From positions 83,346 to 147,345 of the forward strand of contig CABYFY010000004.1 in NCBI GenBank assembly GCA_902518355.1: a stretch of DNA of 64,000 nucleotides. The letters are read 5' to 3'. The translations under genes and the position numbers were made by a program. The notes under the pieces are model-generated. The model was not told the DNA's origin. It ran no database searches and saw only the letters and a program-made list of their open reading frames with translations. The stretch comes from an uncultured Bacteroidota bacterium. GTDB taxonomy: Bacteria; Bacteroidota; Bacteroidia; Flavobacteriales; Flavobacteriaceae. Positions within the stretch are counted from its first letter, which is position 1; each line of letters starts with the position of its first letter. Shown in pieces: positions 9,666 through 20,044 of the stretch.

Positions 9666-10628
9666 ATGGTTGATACCCTAACAACTTCAAATTTTAATTT
9701 TTCATTTCAAGAAAGCGTTTACCATGGTAAGGTTAGAGATGTTTATTATTTAAAAAATAATCTTGTTGTTATGGTTGCATCTGATAGAATTTCAGCATTT
9801 GATGTAGTTATGCCCAGAGGAATTCCTTATAAAGGACAAATTCTAAATCAAATTGCAATCAAAATGATGGATGAGACTAAAGATTTAGTTCCTAATTGGC
9901 TTATTCATAGTCCTGACCCTAATGTTTCGGTTGGGCACTTATGTACACCTTTTAAGGTTGAAATGGTTATTAGAGGATATTTATCAGGTCATGCTGCTAG
10001 ACAATATAAAAAAGGAATCAGAAAATTATGTGGTGTTGAAATGCCCAATGGCATGAAAGAAAATGATAAATTTCCTGAACCAATAATTACTCCAGCAACT
10101 AAAGCTGAGTCGGGTAATCATGATGAAGATATCAGTAAAGAGGAAATAATTAATAGAGGGATTGTTTCAATCGAAGATTATGAAATTCTTGAAAAATACA
10201 CAAAAATTCTCTTTAACAAAGGGTCTGAAATAGCAAGTGAGAGAGGTTTGATATTAGTAGATACCAAATATGAATTTGGAAAAACTAAAAATGGAGATAT
10301 TGTTCTGATAGATGAAATACATACACCAGACTCTTCAAGGTATTTCTACAAAGACGGATATAAAGAAAGACAAGATGATAACAAACCACAAAAACAACTT
10401 TCAAAAGAATTTGTCAGACAATGGTTGATTTCTAATCACTTTCAAGGTTTAGAAGATCAAAGAGTTCCTGAAATGTCTGACGATTATGTGAACTCTGTGT
10501 CTGAAAGATATGTTGAGCTTTATGAAAATATAACTTCAGAAAAATTTCTTAAATCTGATTCAAAAAATATTTCGCAAAGAATTTTTGATAATACAGAAAA
10601 TTACCTAAAAGAATATTTTGAGCATTGA
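9666..10628 (+). CDS. purC: Phosphoribosylaminoimidazolesuccinocarboxamide synthase
   Basis: [52 protein letters not shown] 9666 is the likely start (track gives 9630, overlapping PhoH). Confidence 0.94.
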   Translation: MVDTLTTSNFNFSFQESVYHGKVRDVYYLKNNLVVMVASDRISAFDVVMPRGIPYKGQILNQIAIKMMDETKDLVPNWLIHSPDPNVSVGHLCTPFKVEMVIRGYLSGHAARQYKKGIRKLCGVEMPNGMKENDKFPEPIITPATKAESGNHDEDISKEEIINRGIVSIEDYEILEKYTKILFNKGSEIASERGLILVDTKYEFGKTKNGDIVLIDEIHTPDSSRYFYKDGYKERQDDNKPQKQLSKEFVRQWLISNHFQGLEDQRVPEMSDDYVNSVSERYVELYENITSEKFLKSDSKNISQRIFDNTENYLKEYFEH

Positions 10629-11976
10629 TAAGATAATTTCAGAAATATCATCATTTGTCTGGGGTTATCCACTGCTCTTAATTCTAATAGGAGGTGGACT
10701 TTATCTATTGATTATCTCAAAATTTATTCCTTTTAAATATTTTTTCCACGCTATTGACATCATTCGGGGTAAGTTTGATGATAAAAAATCTGATGGAGAA
10801 ATAAGCCATTTTCAAGCTTTAACAACAGCCCTTTCTGCAACAGTTGGTATGGGAAATATTGCAGGTGTGGCAGTTGCAATTTCAATTGGGGGTCCTGGAG
10901 CAATATTTTGGATGTGGATTAGTGGTCTCATTGGAATGTCAACCAAATTTTTTACTTCAGCACTAGCAGTAATGTATAGGGGAGTTGACTCAGCAGGAAA
11001 TAAACAAGGAGGTCCAATGTATTTTATTGTTAATGGTCTTGGTAAAAAGTGGCTGCCAATGGCAATTTTCTTTAGTTTTTGCGGTATGGTTGGGGCATTA
11101 CCAGTTTTTAATGTTAATCAGTTAACACAGGCAATTAATGATATTATCTTAAGACCAAATGGTGTTGAAGTAGGTTTATTTTCGAATACAATTATTGGTT
11201 TATCGCTTATCATTTTAACTTCGATTGTTATTCTTGGAGGTCTAAAAAGAATTAGTAAAGTTTCTGCTAAACTTGTGCCATTTATGGTGGGTGTTTATAT
11301 TATTTCAGTTTTAATAATATTAATAATCAATTATGATAAATTACCAGAATACGTATTTCTTATTTTTTACGATGCATTTAATGCTGATTACTATTCAGGT
11401 AATTCAGCTCTTGGTGGTGTTTTGGGAGCATTAATAATTCTTGGTGTTAGAAGAGGTGCTTTTTCTAACGAGGCGGGTATTGGAATGGCTCCTATGGCTC
11501 ACGGTGCAGCAAAGACAAATAACCCCGTGAAAGAAGGATTTGTTGCTATGCTTGGACCATTTATCGATACAATTTTAGTATGTACAATGACCGCTTTAGC
11601 AATTCTAGTAACAGGAGCTTGGAAATCCCAGGCTGATGGTGTAACCTTAACTGCCAATGCTTTTGAGTCCACTTTCTCAGAATTAGGGAATTATATATTA
11701 CTTACCTGCGTATTTGTATTTAGTATATCTTCGCTCTTTTCATATTCTTATTATGGAACTAAATGTCTCTCATTTTTAGCAGGTGATCACAACAAAAAAA
11801 AATATAATTACATTTACATAATTAGTATTATGTTAGGTTCTACAACATCTTTATCAATGATGATTAATTTAATTGATACATTTTTTGCTCTAATGGCTAT
11901 TCCTACAATGATAGGCACTCTAATTTTAGCACCAAAGGTTTTAAAACAATTAAATAAATATAAAATCAATGGATAA
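10618..11976 (+). CDS. Sodium:alanine symporter family (AGCS) transporter
   Basis: [65 protein letters not shown]-like motifs; TTG start. Confidence 0.93.
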   Translation: MSIDKIISEISSFVWGYPLLLILIGGGLYLLIISKFIPFKYFFHAIDIIRGKFDDKKSDGEISHFQALTTALSATVGMGNIAGVAVAISIGGPGAIFWMWISGLIGMSTKFFTSALAVMYRGVDSAGNKQGGPMYFIVNGLGKKWLPMAIFFSFCGMVGALPVFNVNQLTQAINDIILRPNGVEVGLFSNTIIGLSLIILTSIVILGGLKRISKVSAKLVPFMVGVYIISVLIILIINYDKLPEYVFLIFYDAFNADYYSGNSALGGVLGALIILGVRRGAFSNEAGIGMAPMAHGAAKTNNPVKEGFVAMLGPFIDTILVCTMTALAILVTGAWKSQADGVTLTANAFESTFSELGNYILLTCVFVFSISSLFSYSYYGTKCLSFLAGDHNKKKYNYIYIISIMLGSTTSLSMMINLIDTFFALMAIPTMIGTLILAPKVLKQLNKYKING

Positions 11977-12217
11977 ATCAGAAAAATATTGGAAGATTAA
12001 TATCAAATATGTGAAAATACTTCTCACAATTTGGTTTGTTTTTTCATTTCTTTTTGGAATTATTTTAAAAGATTTTTTAAATGAGTTTTCAATAGCTGGC
12101 TTTAAGCTTGGCTTTTGGTTTGCCCAGCAAGGATCGATTTATGTCTTTGTAATTTTAATTTTTGTTTATGTTAAATTGATGAACAATCTTGATAAAAAAT
12201 TTGGTTTTAAGAAATAA
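11969..12217 (+). CDS. DUF4212 domain-containing protein (small partner of SSS symporter)
   Basis: 82 aa, two TM segments, GFKLGFWFAQQGSIYVFVILIFVY; directly precedes the SSS symporter gene. Confidence 0.88.
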   Translation: MDKSEKYWKINIKYVKILLTIWFVFSFLFGIILKDFLNEFSIAGFKLGFWFAQQGSIYVFVILIFVYVKLMNNLDKKFGFKK

Positions 12218-12220
12218 AAA

Positions 12221-13894
12221 ATGAGTATTCAAACCTGGACATATATAATTGTAGGGATTACATTCTCAATTTATATCGGAATCGCTATTTGGTCAAGGGT
12301 TCAATCAACCAAAGAGTTTTATGTAGCTGGTGGAGGTGTAGGAGCTTGGGCAAATGGGATGGCTACTGCTGCAGATTGGATGAGTGCAGCATCTTTCATT
12401 TCAATGGCTGGTATTATTTCTTTTGCTGGTTATGATGGTGCAGTTTATTTAATGGGATGGACTGGTGGATATGTTCTTTTAGCCTTGCTTCTAGCTCCAT
12501 ATTTAAGGAAATTCGGAAAATTTACGGTTCCTGAATTCATTGGAGATCGTTATTACTCAAATAATGCAAGGTTAGTTGCTGTGTTTTGTGCTTTGTTGGT
12601 TTCTTTCACATATGTTGCTGGACAAATGAGGGGAGTAGGTATTGTATTTTCAAGATTTTTAGAGGTTGATATTGATACAGGAGTTATAATTGGAATGTTA
12701 ATCGTTCTTTTTTATGCTGTATTAGGTGGAATGAAGGGAATTACATATACACAGGTAGCTCAGTATTGTGTATTAATTTTTGCCTTCATGGTACCTGCGA
12801 TTTTCATTTCCATTCAAATGACTGGTAATCCAATACCACAATTAGGTTTTGGAAGTGAATTAATTAGTGAGCCTTCAACTTATTTATTAGACAAGCTTGA
12901 TAATTTAAATGTAGAATTAGGGTTTAATGAATTCACAGATAATACAAAGCCTCTAATCGATGTTTTTGCTATAACATTAGCACTAATGGTTGGAACTGCA
13001 GGTTTACCTCATGTAATTGTTAGATTTTTTACAGTAAAAAAAGTTTCAGATGCAAGAAAATCAGCAGGTATTGCCCTGTTGCTGATAGCTATACTTTACA
13101 CCACAGCTCCAGCAGTTGCAGCTTTTGCTAGAACTAATTTACTGGAAACTATTTCAACAAATCCTTATTCTGAAATTCCACAATGGTTTAAAAAATGGGA
13201 AAATACTGGATTAATCAAATTCGATGATTTAAATAATGATGGAATGATTAATTATTCAAATGACAATTCAAATGAGTTGTATGTTGACAGAGATATTATG
13301 GTGCTAGCTAATCCTGAAATTGCAAACTTACCAAATTGGGTAGTTGCCCTTGTTGCTGCAGGTGGATTGGCTGCAGCATTATCAACGGCGGCTGGTCTTT
13401 TATTAGTTATTTCAGCATCAGTTTCACATGATCTAATTAAAAGGGTATATTATCCTGAAATAAGCGAAAAAGGTGAATTAATTGCTGCAAGAATTTCAGC
13501 TTTTTTTGCCATATGTATAGCTGGATATTTCGGAATAAATCCGCCTGGTTTTGTTGCTGCTGTAGTTGCTCTAGCTTTTGGTTTGGCAGCTGCATCCTTC
13601 TTTCCAGCCATAGTAATGGGAATTTTTTATAAACAAATGAATAAGGAGGGTGCAATTGCTGGGATGCTTGTGGGAATAAGTTTAATGGTGTATTATATGT
13701 TAAAGTTTAAATTTAATTTCTTTGGAGGTGGTTATGCAGATGATTATTGGTTTGGTATTTCACCTGAGGGATTTGGTAGTGTAGCGATGGTTGTTAATTT
13801 TGTTATTTCATATATTGTTATGAAATTCACATCACCAACACCAGAAAAAATTAAAAAAATTGTGGATAATATAAGAATTCCCGAACATGAGTAG
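12221..13894 (+). CDS. Sodium:solute symporter family protein (ActP-like, VC_2705-type)
   Basis: EFYVAGGGVGAWANGMATAADWMSAASFISMAG; DIMVLANPEIANLPNWVVALVAAGGLAAALSTAAGLLLVISASVSHDL. Confidence 0.93.
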   Translation: MSIQTWTYIIVGITFSIYIGIAIWSRVQSTKEFYVAGGGVGAWANGMATAADWMSAASFISMAGIISFAGYDGAVYLMGWTGGYVLLALLLAPYLRKFGKFTVPEFIGDRYYSNNARLVAVFCALLVSFTYVAGQMRGVGIVFSRFLEVDIDTGVIIGMLIVLFYAVLGGMKGITYTQVAQYCVLIFAFMVPAIFISIQMTGNPIPQLGFGSELISEPSTYLLDKLDNLNVELGFNEFTDNTKPLIDVFAITLALMVGTAGLPHVIVRFFTVKKVSDARKSAGIALLLIAILYTTAPAVAAFARTNLLETISTNPYSEIPQWFKKWENTGLIKFDDLNNDGMINYSNDNSNELYVDRDIMVLANPEIANLPNWVVALVAAGGLAAALSTAAGLLLVISASVSHDLIKRVYYPEISEKGELIAARISAFFAICIAGYFGINPPGFVAAVVALAFGLAAASFFPAIVMGIFYKQMNKEGAIAGMLVGISLMVYYMLKFKFNFFGGGYADDYWFGISPEGFGSVAMVVNFVISYIVMKFTSPTPEKIKKIVDNIRIPEHE

Positions 13895-15791
13895 TTATCA
13901 AATTGACACCCCTAAAAAGTATGATGATTCATATAAGAAATCAGTTAATTGTCCTGAGACTTTCTGGGATGAATTAGCATCACAAAATTTTATTTGGAAT
14001 AAAAAATGGTCTAAGGTTATTGATTGGGATTTTAAAAAAGCAAAAGTATCATGGTTTAAAGATGCTAAACTTAATATAACAACTAATTGCATTGATAGAC
14101 ATGCAAAGAATACCCCAGATAAAACAGCTATTATTTTTGAGCCTAATGATCCTTCCGAAAAAAATAAACTATTCACTTATTCTGAGCTTCTCAAAGAGGT
14201 TTGTAAAATGGCAAATGTTCTAAAATCTATGGATGTAAAAAAGGGAGATAGAGTCTGTATTTATTTACCCATGATTCCAGAGTTAGCATTTTCAGTTTTG
14301 GCTTGTGCTAGAATTGGAGCAATTCATTCTGTTGTTTTTGCTGGATTTTCCTCACAAGCACTTGCTACAAGGATAGATGATTGTAAAAGTTCTTTAATTA
14401 TAACCTCAGATGGTTCCTATCGTGGGAAAAAAATATTGAACCTCAAAGCTATTGTTGATGATGCTCTTGATATATGTGAAACTCAGCAAAAAGTGTTACT
14501 GATAAAAAGAACAAATGAATTGGTTAATTTGGTTGACAAAAGAGATTTTTTTCTCGAGGATTTGATCGCTAATGTAGATGATAGTTGTGAAGCTGAGATT
14601 ATGGATGCGGAAGATCCCTTATTTATTCTCTATACTTCAGGTTCTACCGGAAAACCTAAAGGAATGGTTCATACTTGCGGTGGTTATATGGTATATACAT
14701 CATATACATTCAAAAATATATTTCAATATGAAGAAGATGATGTTTACTGGTGTACAGCAGATATAGGTTGGATAACAGGTCACAGTTACATTCTTTATGG
14801 ACCTCTTTCAAACGGTGCATCAACCATTATGTTTGAGGGTGTTCCAAGTTATCCTGATTTTAGTAGATTTTGGCAAATCATTGATAAGTATAAAGTAAAT
14901 CAATTTTATACAGCTCCAACAGCTATCAGGGCATTGGCTAAACAAGGTATTGGTTTTTTTAAAAACTGTAGTTTAAAATCATTAAAAGTTCTTGGTACGG
15001 TTGGTGAGCCAATAAATGAAGAAGCATGGCAATGGTACAACTTACATGTTGGGAAAGATAGCTGTCCTATTGTTGATACTTGGTGGCAAACGGAAACAGG
15101 GGGTATTTTAATATCGTCGATACCTAAAGTTATCCCTGATAAGCCAACTTTTGCAACCAAACCCTTTATAGGAGTTCAACCAATTTTATTAGATGACGAA
15201 GGAGAAGAGCTAAACAAACCTAACTCCGTAGGAAAACTATGTATTAAGTATCCATGGCCTTCCATTGCTAGAACAATATGGGGCAATCATCAAAGGTATA
15301 TTGACACTTATTTTTCTGCTTTCAAAAATATGTATTTTACAGGTGATGGTGCATTTAAAGATAAAGAAGGTAATTTTAGAATTACTGGTCGTGTTGATGA
15401 CGTTATTATTGTGTCAGGACATAATTTAGGAACTGCTCCAATTGAAGATGCAATTAATGAACATGAAAGTATTGTTGAATCAGCTATTGTAGGCTTTCCT
15501 CATGAAATTAAAGGAAATGCTTTATACGGCTTTATTACTTTAAAATATAATCTTGAAAATATAAATCATATTAAAACAGAAATTAACTCATTGATTTCTG
15601 AGAAAATAGGCCCGATCGCAAAACTTGATAAGATTCAGATTACAACAGGTTTACCAAAAACCAGATCAGGTAAGATTATGAGAAGAATTTTAAGAAAAAT
15701 TGCATCAAATCAAACCGAAGATTTAGGAGATATTAGCACACTTTTAAATCCTGATGTAGTTCAAGAAATTATTGATAATTATCAAATTTAA
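13887..15791 (+). CDS. acs: Acetate--CoA ligase
   Basis: LFILYTSGSTGKPKGMVHT, DVYWCTADIGWITGHSYILYGPL, DTWWQTETGG, ITGRVDDVIIVSGHNLGT, KTRSGKIMRRILRKIA. Confidence 0.95.
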   Translation: MSSYQIDTPKKYDDSYKKSVNCPETFWDELASQNFIWNKKWSKVIDWDFKKAKVSWFKDAKLNITTNCIDRHAKNTPDKTAIIFEPNDPSEKNKLFTYSELLKEVCKMANVLKSMDVKKGDRVCIYLPMIPELAFSVLACARIGAIHSVVFAGFSSQALATRIDDCKSSLIITSDGSYRGKKILNLKAIVDDALDICETQQKVLLIKRTNELVNLVDKRDFFLEDLIANVDDSCEAEIMDAEDPLFILYTSGSTGKPKGMVHTCGGYMVYTSYTFKNIFQYEEDDVYWCTADIGWITGHSYILYGPLSNGASTIMFEGVPSYPDFSRFWQIIDKYKVNQFYTAPTAIRALAKQGIGFFKNCSLKSLKVLGTVGEPINEEAWQWYNLHVGKDSCPIVDTWWQTETGGILISSIPKVIPDKPTFATKPFIGVQPILLDDEGEELNKPNSVGKLCIKYPWPSIARTIWGNHQRYIDTYFSAFKNMYFTGDGAFKDKEGNFRITGRVDDVIIVSGHNLGTAPIEDAINEHESIVESAIVGFPHEIKGNALYGFITLKYNLENINHIKTEINSLISEKIGPIAKLDKIQITTGLPKTRSGKIMRRILRKIASNQTEDLGDISTLLNPDVVQEIIDNYQI

Positions 15792-16320
15792 TTGATTTAA
15801 GAACATCACTGTAGTATTTTCTGTTTTTACCAATAAAAATTTTATTATTTTCTTCTTTAATTAGACTTTCCATTTCTTCAATTGAAATGAATTTTAAATC
15901 ATCAACTTCATTATTTTTATAGTCAAGGTCGATAGAATTTTTATCAATTTTTAATATGTAAGTGTGGAAAAACTCTTTATCGATTGCTGTAGGATGAATA
16001 TTTATACTTCTATAAACACCTATTTTTAATAAATCTTTTGTATTTATATTTATACCTGTTTCTTCTAAAGTTTCTCTTTTAGCAGCTTTTTTAATATTCT
16101 CATTAAATTTTATATGACCAGCTACTGAAACATCCCATATTCCTGGATTTAATTCTTTTTTTTTAGATCTTTTCTGAATTAGTATATTCCCTTCCTCTGT
16201 GAAAATCCATACGTGTACAGTGGAATGAAATAAGCCTTTTCGATGAATCTCAGACTTACTTTTTTTTTGACCTGTTTTAGTTCCTACAGTAGAATATACT
16301 TCTAAAAACTCCTCCTTCAT
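15769..16320 (-). CDS. NUDIX hydrolase
   Basis: Nudix box GHIKFNENIKKAAKRETLEETGI; IPP-isomerase-like N-terminus (HVWIFTEEGNILIQKRS). Confidence 0.88.
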   Translation of the reverse strand: MKEEFLEVYSTVGTKTGQKKSKSEIHRKGLFHSTVHVWIFTEEGNILIQKRSKKKELNPGIWDVSVAGHIKFNENIKKAAKRETLEETGININTKDLLKIGVYRSINIHPTAIDKEFFHTYILKIDKNSIDLDYKNNEVDDLKFISIEEMESLIKEENNKIFIGKNRKYYSDVLKSIKFDNYQ

Positions 16321-16342
16321 AAAAGTTTATTGATTCTTTAGA

Positions 16343-17434
16343 TTATTTAAAATAACTGAAGTCCTCACCAGATTTAATATTCAGAAGTGTATTATAAATT
16401 AATTTAATGACATTTTCAACATCATTTTTATGAACCATTTCTACAGTGGTGTGCATATATCTTAGTGGTAGTGAAATTAATGCAGATGGAACTCCTCCAT
16501 TACTGTAAGCAAAAGCGTCAGTATCTGTCCCAGTGTATCTGCTAGATGCAGCCCTTTGAAAAGGGATTTTATTTTTTTCTGCTGTTTTTATTATTAAGTC
16601 TCTAAGTTTTTGCTGAACTGCAGGCGCATAAGTAACAACAGGCCCTTTGTTGAGTTCACATAATCCTTGTTTCTTCTGATTAATCATTGGAGTTGTTGTG
16701 TCATGAGTAACATCAGTAACAATAGCAACGTTCGGTTTAATTGTTTGAGTTATCATTTCTGCCCCTCTTAATCCAACCTCTTCTTGAACAGAGTTAGTTA
16801 CATATAAGCCAAAAGGTAATTTCTTCTTATTTTCCTTGATTAGTCTAGCTACTTCAGCAATCATAAAACCACCAATTCTATTATCAAGAGCCCTACACAC
16901 AAAATTATCTTTATTTAGAATGTGAAAAGGATCGGGGTAGGTTATAACACAACCTACATGAACACCTAGTTTTTCAACCTCTTTTTTTGTTTTACAACCA
17001 ACGTCAATAAAAATATTATCAAGTTTGGGTGGTTCTTCCTTTGATGCTAGTCTGGTATGAATAGCCGGCCAACCAAATACTCCTTTCACGATACCTTTTT
17101 CCGTGTGTATATTTACTATTTTGCTAGGTGCTATTTGATGATCACTTCCACCATTTCTGATAACAGAAATTAAACCTTTATCAGAAATATAATTTACATA
17201 CCACGAAATTTCATCAGAATGGCCTTCAATTACAACTTTATACTCATGCTCAGGATTAATTACTGCAACCGCTGAACCGTAAGTATCTGTGATAAATTCA
17301 TCAGCATAAGGCTTCAAATAGTCCATCCAAATCTTTTGACCTTCCCACTCATAACCTGTAGGTGAGGCATTATTTAAATATTGCTCAAGAAATTTCATTG
17401 ACTTTTTATTTAATATGATCTTGCTACTCATCAC
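16343..17434 (-). CDS. M42 family metallopeptidase
   Basis: VVIEGHSDEISWYV, CRALDNRIGGFMIAEV, NSVQEEVGLRGAEM, YTGTDTDAFAYSNGGVPSALISLPLRYMHTTVEMV. Confidence 0.93.
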   Translation of the reverse strand: MMSSKIILNKKSMKFLEQYLNNASPTGYEWEGQKIWMDYLKPYADEFITDTYGSAVAVINPEHEYKVVIEGHSDEISWYVNYISDKGLISVIRNGGSDHQIAPSKIVNIHTEKGIVKGVFGWPAIHTRLASKEEPPKLDNIFIDVGCKTKKEVEKLGVHVGCVITYPDPFHILNKDNFVCRALDNRIGGFMIAEVARLIKENKKKLPFGLYVTNSVQEEVGLRGAEMITQTIKPNVAIVTDVTHDTTTPMINQKKQGLCELNKGPVVTYAPAVQQKLRDLIIKTAEKNKIPFQRAASSRYTGTDTDAFAYSNGGVPSALISLPLRYMHTTVEMVHKNDVENVIKLIYNTLLNIKSGEDFSYFK

Positions 17435-17523
17435 AGTTTTATTTTATATGTTAGATATGTAAAAATAATAATGATTTCTTTATTTATTATATATAATTTT
17501 ATCATTTATTAAATATTTATTTT

Positions 17524-18189
17524 TTGTTTAAACAATATTTATTTTTTTTATTTCTTTTCAGCACATTAATTTCATCATCACAACAGATTGATGATGACAC
17601 TGCTACTGATTATATTAGAATTGAAGGTGATACTATTGTTAAGGGTTCTATTGGTTTAAATGAAGTGTTGTTATTACCCAGAAGACCCTTTAAAAACTCT
17701 GAGCAAATTAGAAAATATCTTATTCTTAAAAGAAAGACAATAAAAGTGTATCCATACTCTGTAATGGCATCTAAAAGATTAAAAAGTCTTAACAATAGGT
17801 TGTTAATTATTAAAACTAAAAGAGAAAGAAGGAGATATACGAGAATGGTTCAAAAATTTCTAGAGGATGAACTTACCCCTGAGTTAAGTAAATTAACCAA
17901 GTCTGAAGGTCAAATATTAATTAAATTAATATATCGTCAAACAGGTATTAGTACTTATAATCTTGTAAAAAATCTAAGAAATGGAGTAAAGGCTTTTCTC
18001 TACAATACAACAGCTAGATTTTTTGATTTAAATCTAAAAACTGAATTTAATCCTGAGATTATTTTGGATGACTATTATATTGAGGATATAATTCAGAGAT
18101 CTGTTAGGGATAATTTAATCGAATATAATGAGCCAAAAAATAAACATGATTTATTTAAACTGAAAACTTTGTGGGATAAACAAAACTAA
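17524..18189 (+). CDS. DUF4294 domain-containing secreted protein
   Basis: Signal peptide; EVLLLPRRPFKNSEQIRKYLILKRKTIKVYPYSVMASKRL; TTG start proposed by the track. Confidence 0.75.
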   Translation: MFKQYLFFLFLFSTLISSSQQIDDDTATDYIRIEGDTIVKGSIGLNEVLLLPRRPFKNSEQIRKYLILKRKTIKVYPYSVMASKRLKSLNNRLLIIKTKRERRRYTRMVQKFLEDELTPELSKLTKSEGQILIKLIYRQTGISTYNLVKNLRNGVKAFLYNTTARFFDLNLKTEFNPEIILDDYYIEDIIQRSVRDNLIEYNEPKNKHDLFKLKTLWDKQN

Positions 18190-18191
18190 TT

Positions 18192-19346
18192 ATGAGTGAT
18201 AACTTTAAAATGATTGCAAAAACCTTTTATGGATTTGAAGAAATACTTTCAGAAGAGTTACTTAAACTTGGTGCTCAAAAAATAATTAAAGGGAATAGAA
18301 ATGTCAGTTTTTACGGAGATAAAGGTTTTATGTATAAATCTAACATTAGTCTAAGGACTGCTTTAAAGATTATAAAACCAATCAAAGAATTTAAGTTTAA
18401 AGATATCGATGAGTATTATAAAAAGATATATGAAATCAAATGGGAGGATTATTTGGATTTTAATAGTTCTTTTCTGATAAACTCTGTTGTTTTTAACTCC
18501 AAAATTTTTAATAATTCAAAATTTACTTCTTTAAAAGCAAAAGATGCAATAGTCGATAGATTTCGAAATAAATTCAAAAATAGACCTAGTATTAATTCAT
18601 TCAATCCAGAGTTAAAAATTGAAATACATGTTAACAGAAATCTCTGTACTATTTCACTAGACAGCTCTGGTGAATCTTTACATAAAAGGGGTTATAAAAA
18701 ATATAACTCAGCAGCTCCTTTGAATGAAGTATTGGCTGCTGGAATAATATTAATGTCAGCTTGGGATAAAAAATCTGATTTATTAGATCCTATGTGTGGT
18801 ACAGGCACATTTCTTATTGAAGCAGCTATGATTGCTCGGAATATCGCTCCAAATCTTAATCGTTTGGCTTTTGCATTTGAAAAATGGAAAGACTGGGATA
18901 ATGAATTGTTTGAAACAATTGAAGAGTCAGTAAAAAGTAAGGAAATAGAATTTGAGCACAAACTTTACGGATTTGATATTTCAAGCGCTATGATTAAAAA
19001 AGCTGAGAAAAACATAGAAATAAGTGGTTTAGGAGTTGATATTGAAATAGTAAAAAAGGATTTTTTAACCTCGATAAAAACTGATAATGATAAATTACAT
19101 GTACTAATAAATCCACCATATGATAAAAGAATATCTGCAGATGTCAATCAACTATATAAAAAGATTGGTGACACTTTAAAAAATAATTATTTATATTCTG
19201 ATGTTTGGATAATCACCGCAAATTTGGAGGCTATAAAATCAATCGGTTTAAAGTCTAGTAAAAAAATTAAATTATTTAATGCTAATCTTGAGTCAAGATT
19301 ACTGAATTACAAGATTTATCCTGGTTCAAAGAAACACAAGGATTAA
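18192..19346 (+). CDS. THUMP-domain class I SAM-dependent RNA methyltransferase (RlmL/TrmN-like)
   Basis: SAAPLNEVLAAGIILMSAWDKKSDLLDPMCGTGTFLIEAAMIARNIAP; catalytic motif INPPYDKR. Confidence 0.92.
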   Translation: MSDNFKMIAKTFYGFEEILSEELLKLGAQKIIKGNRNVSFYGDKGFMYKSNISLRTALKIIKPIKEFKFKDIDEYYKKIYEIKWEDYLDFNSSFLINSVVFNSKIFNNSKFTSLKAKDAIVDRFRNKFKNRPSINSFNPELKIEIHVNRNLCTISLDSSGESLHKRGYKKYNSAAPLNEVLAAGIILMSAWDKKSDLLDPMCGTGTFLIEAAMIARNIAPNLNRLAFAFEKWKDWDNELFETIEESVKSKEIEFEHKLYGFDISSAMIKKAEKNIEISGLGVDIEIVKKDFLTSIKTDNDKLHVLINPPYDKRISADVNQLYKKIGDTLKNNYLYSDVWIITANLEAIKSIGLKSSKKIKLFNANLESRLLNYKIYPGSKKHKD

Positions 19347-19348
19347 AT

Positions 19349-20044
19349 TTATTTTTTTACAACTGGTATAAGGTATGAAACGGTGTAGCTAAATCCAGCT
19401 CCTAAACCTGAGCTATCGTATGTTCTGTTAAATCCTGGAATATAAAAATTGGTGATATTTTGAATGTTCTTTTGTTTTATGACATTCTTTAATTGAAGTT
19501 CAAAACCTAGAAAAAGATTATTTAATATTTCGGTTTTCATACCAAACATGAACTCAATCCATTTGGCATTTAAGTTTGACAAATTAATTGGACTATTAAT
19601 TATTGATTCTCCCCAGTAAATACTATGTGTATTATAAATAGTGTAGCTGTTAATATTTTGATCAAAATTGCTGTAACCAGCACTTAAGCCAGAGTAGACA
19701 ATATTTTGCGTTCTAATATCTTTGTTTAATTTAAAATTTACCCCAAACTTTACATATGTTCCTTTAACCGAGGAATTTAAGTAATTACTATTTATGACTT
19801 TTTCCTCATTTCCGATTTCAGTAAATACGTAAAATGACTCCTTTAGTCTGATATCTCCACTTAAAGAAAAACCTGAATAATCTTCATCAGTAGCAGACTT
19901 TATTATCTTATTTAAATCTAATCCCGCTCTAATACCAAATTTTTCGAGTGTATCATTTGCTATTTTAACATTACCAATGGTAATATTAACAAATAAAAAA
20001 GTAATTATGCTAATGAAGTATTTTAACATGAGATTGATTTTCAT
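19349..20044 (-). CDS. DUF6048-like outer-membrane beta-barrel-type protein
   Basis: Signal peptide; GIRAGLDLNKIIKSATDEDYSGFSLSGDIRLKESFYVFTEIGNE; paired with a DUF6452-like gene and rlmD. Confidence 0.7.
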   Translation of the reverse strand: MKINLMLKYFISIITFLFVNITIGNVKIANDTLEKFGIRAGLDLNKIIKSATDEDYSGFSLSGDIRLKESFYVFTEIGNEEKVINSNYLNSSVKGTYVKFGVNFKLNKDIRTQNIVYSGLSAGYSNFDQNINSYTIYNTHSIYWGESIINSPINLSNLNAKWIEFMFGMKTEILNNLFLGFELQLKNVIKQKNIQNITNFYIPGFNRTYDSSGLGAGFSYTVSYLIPVVKK

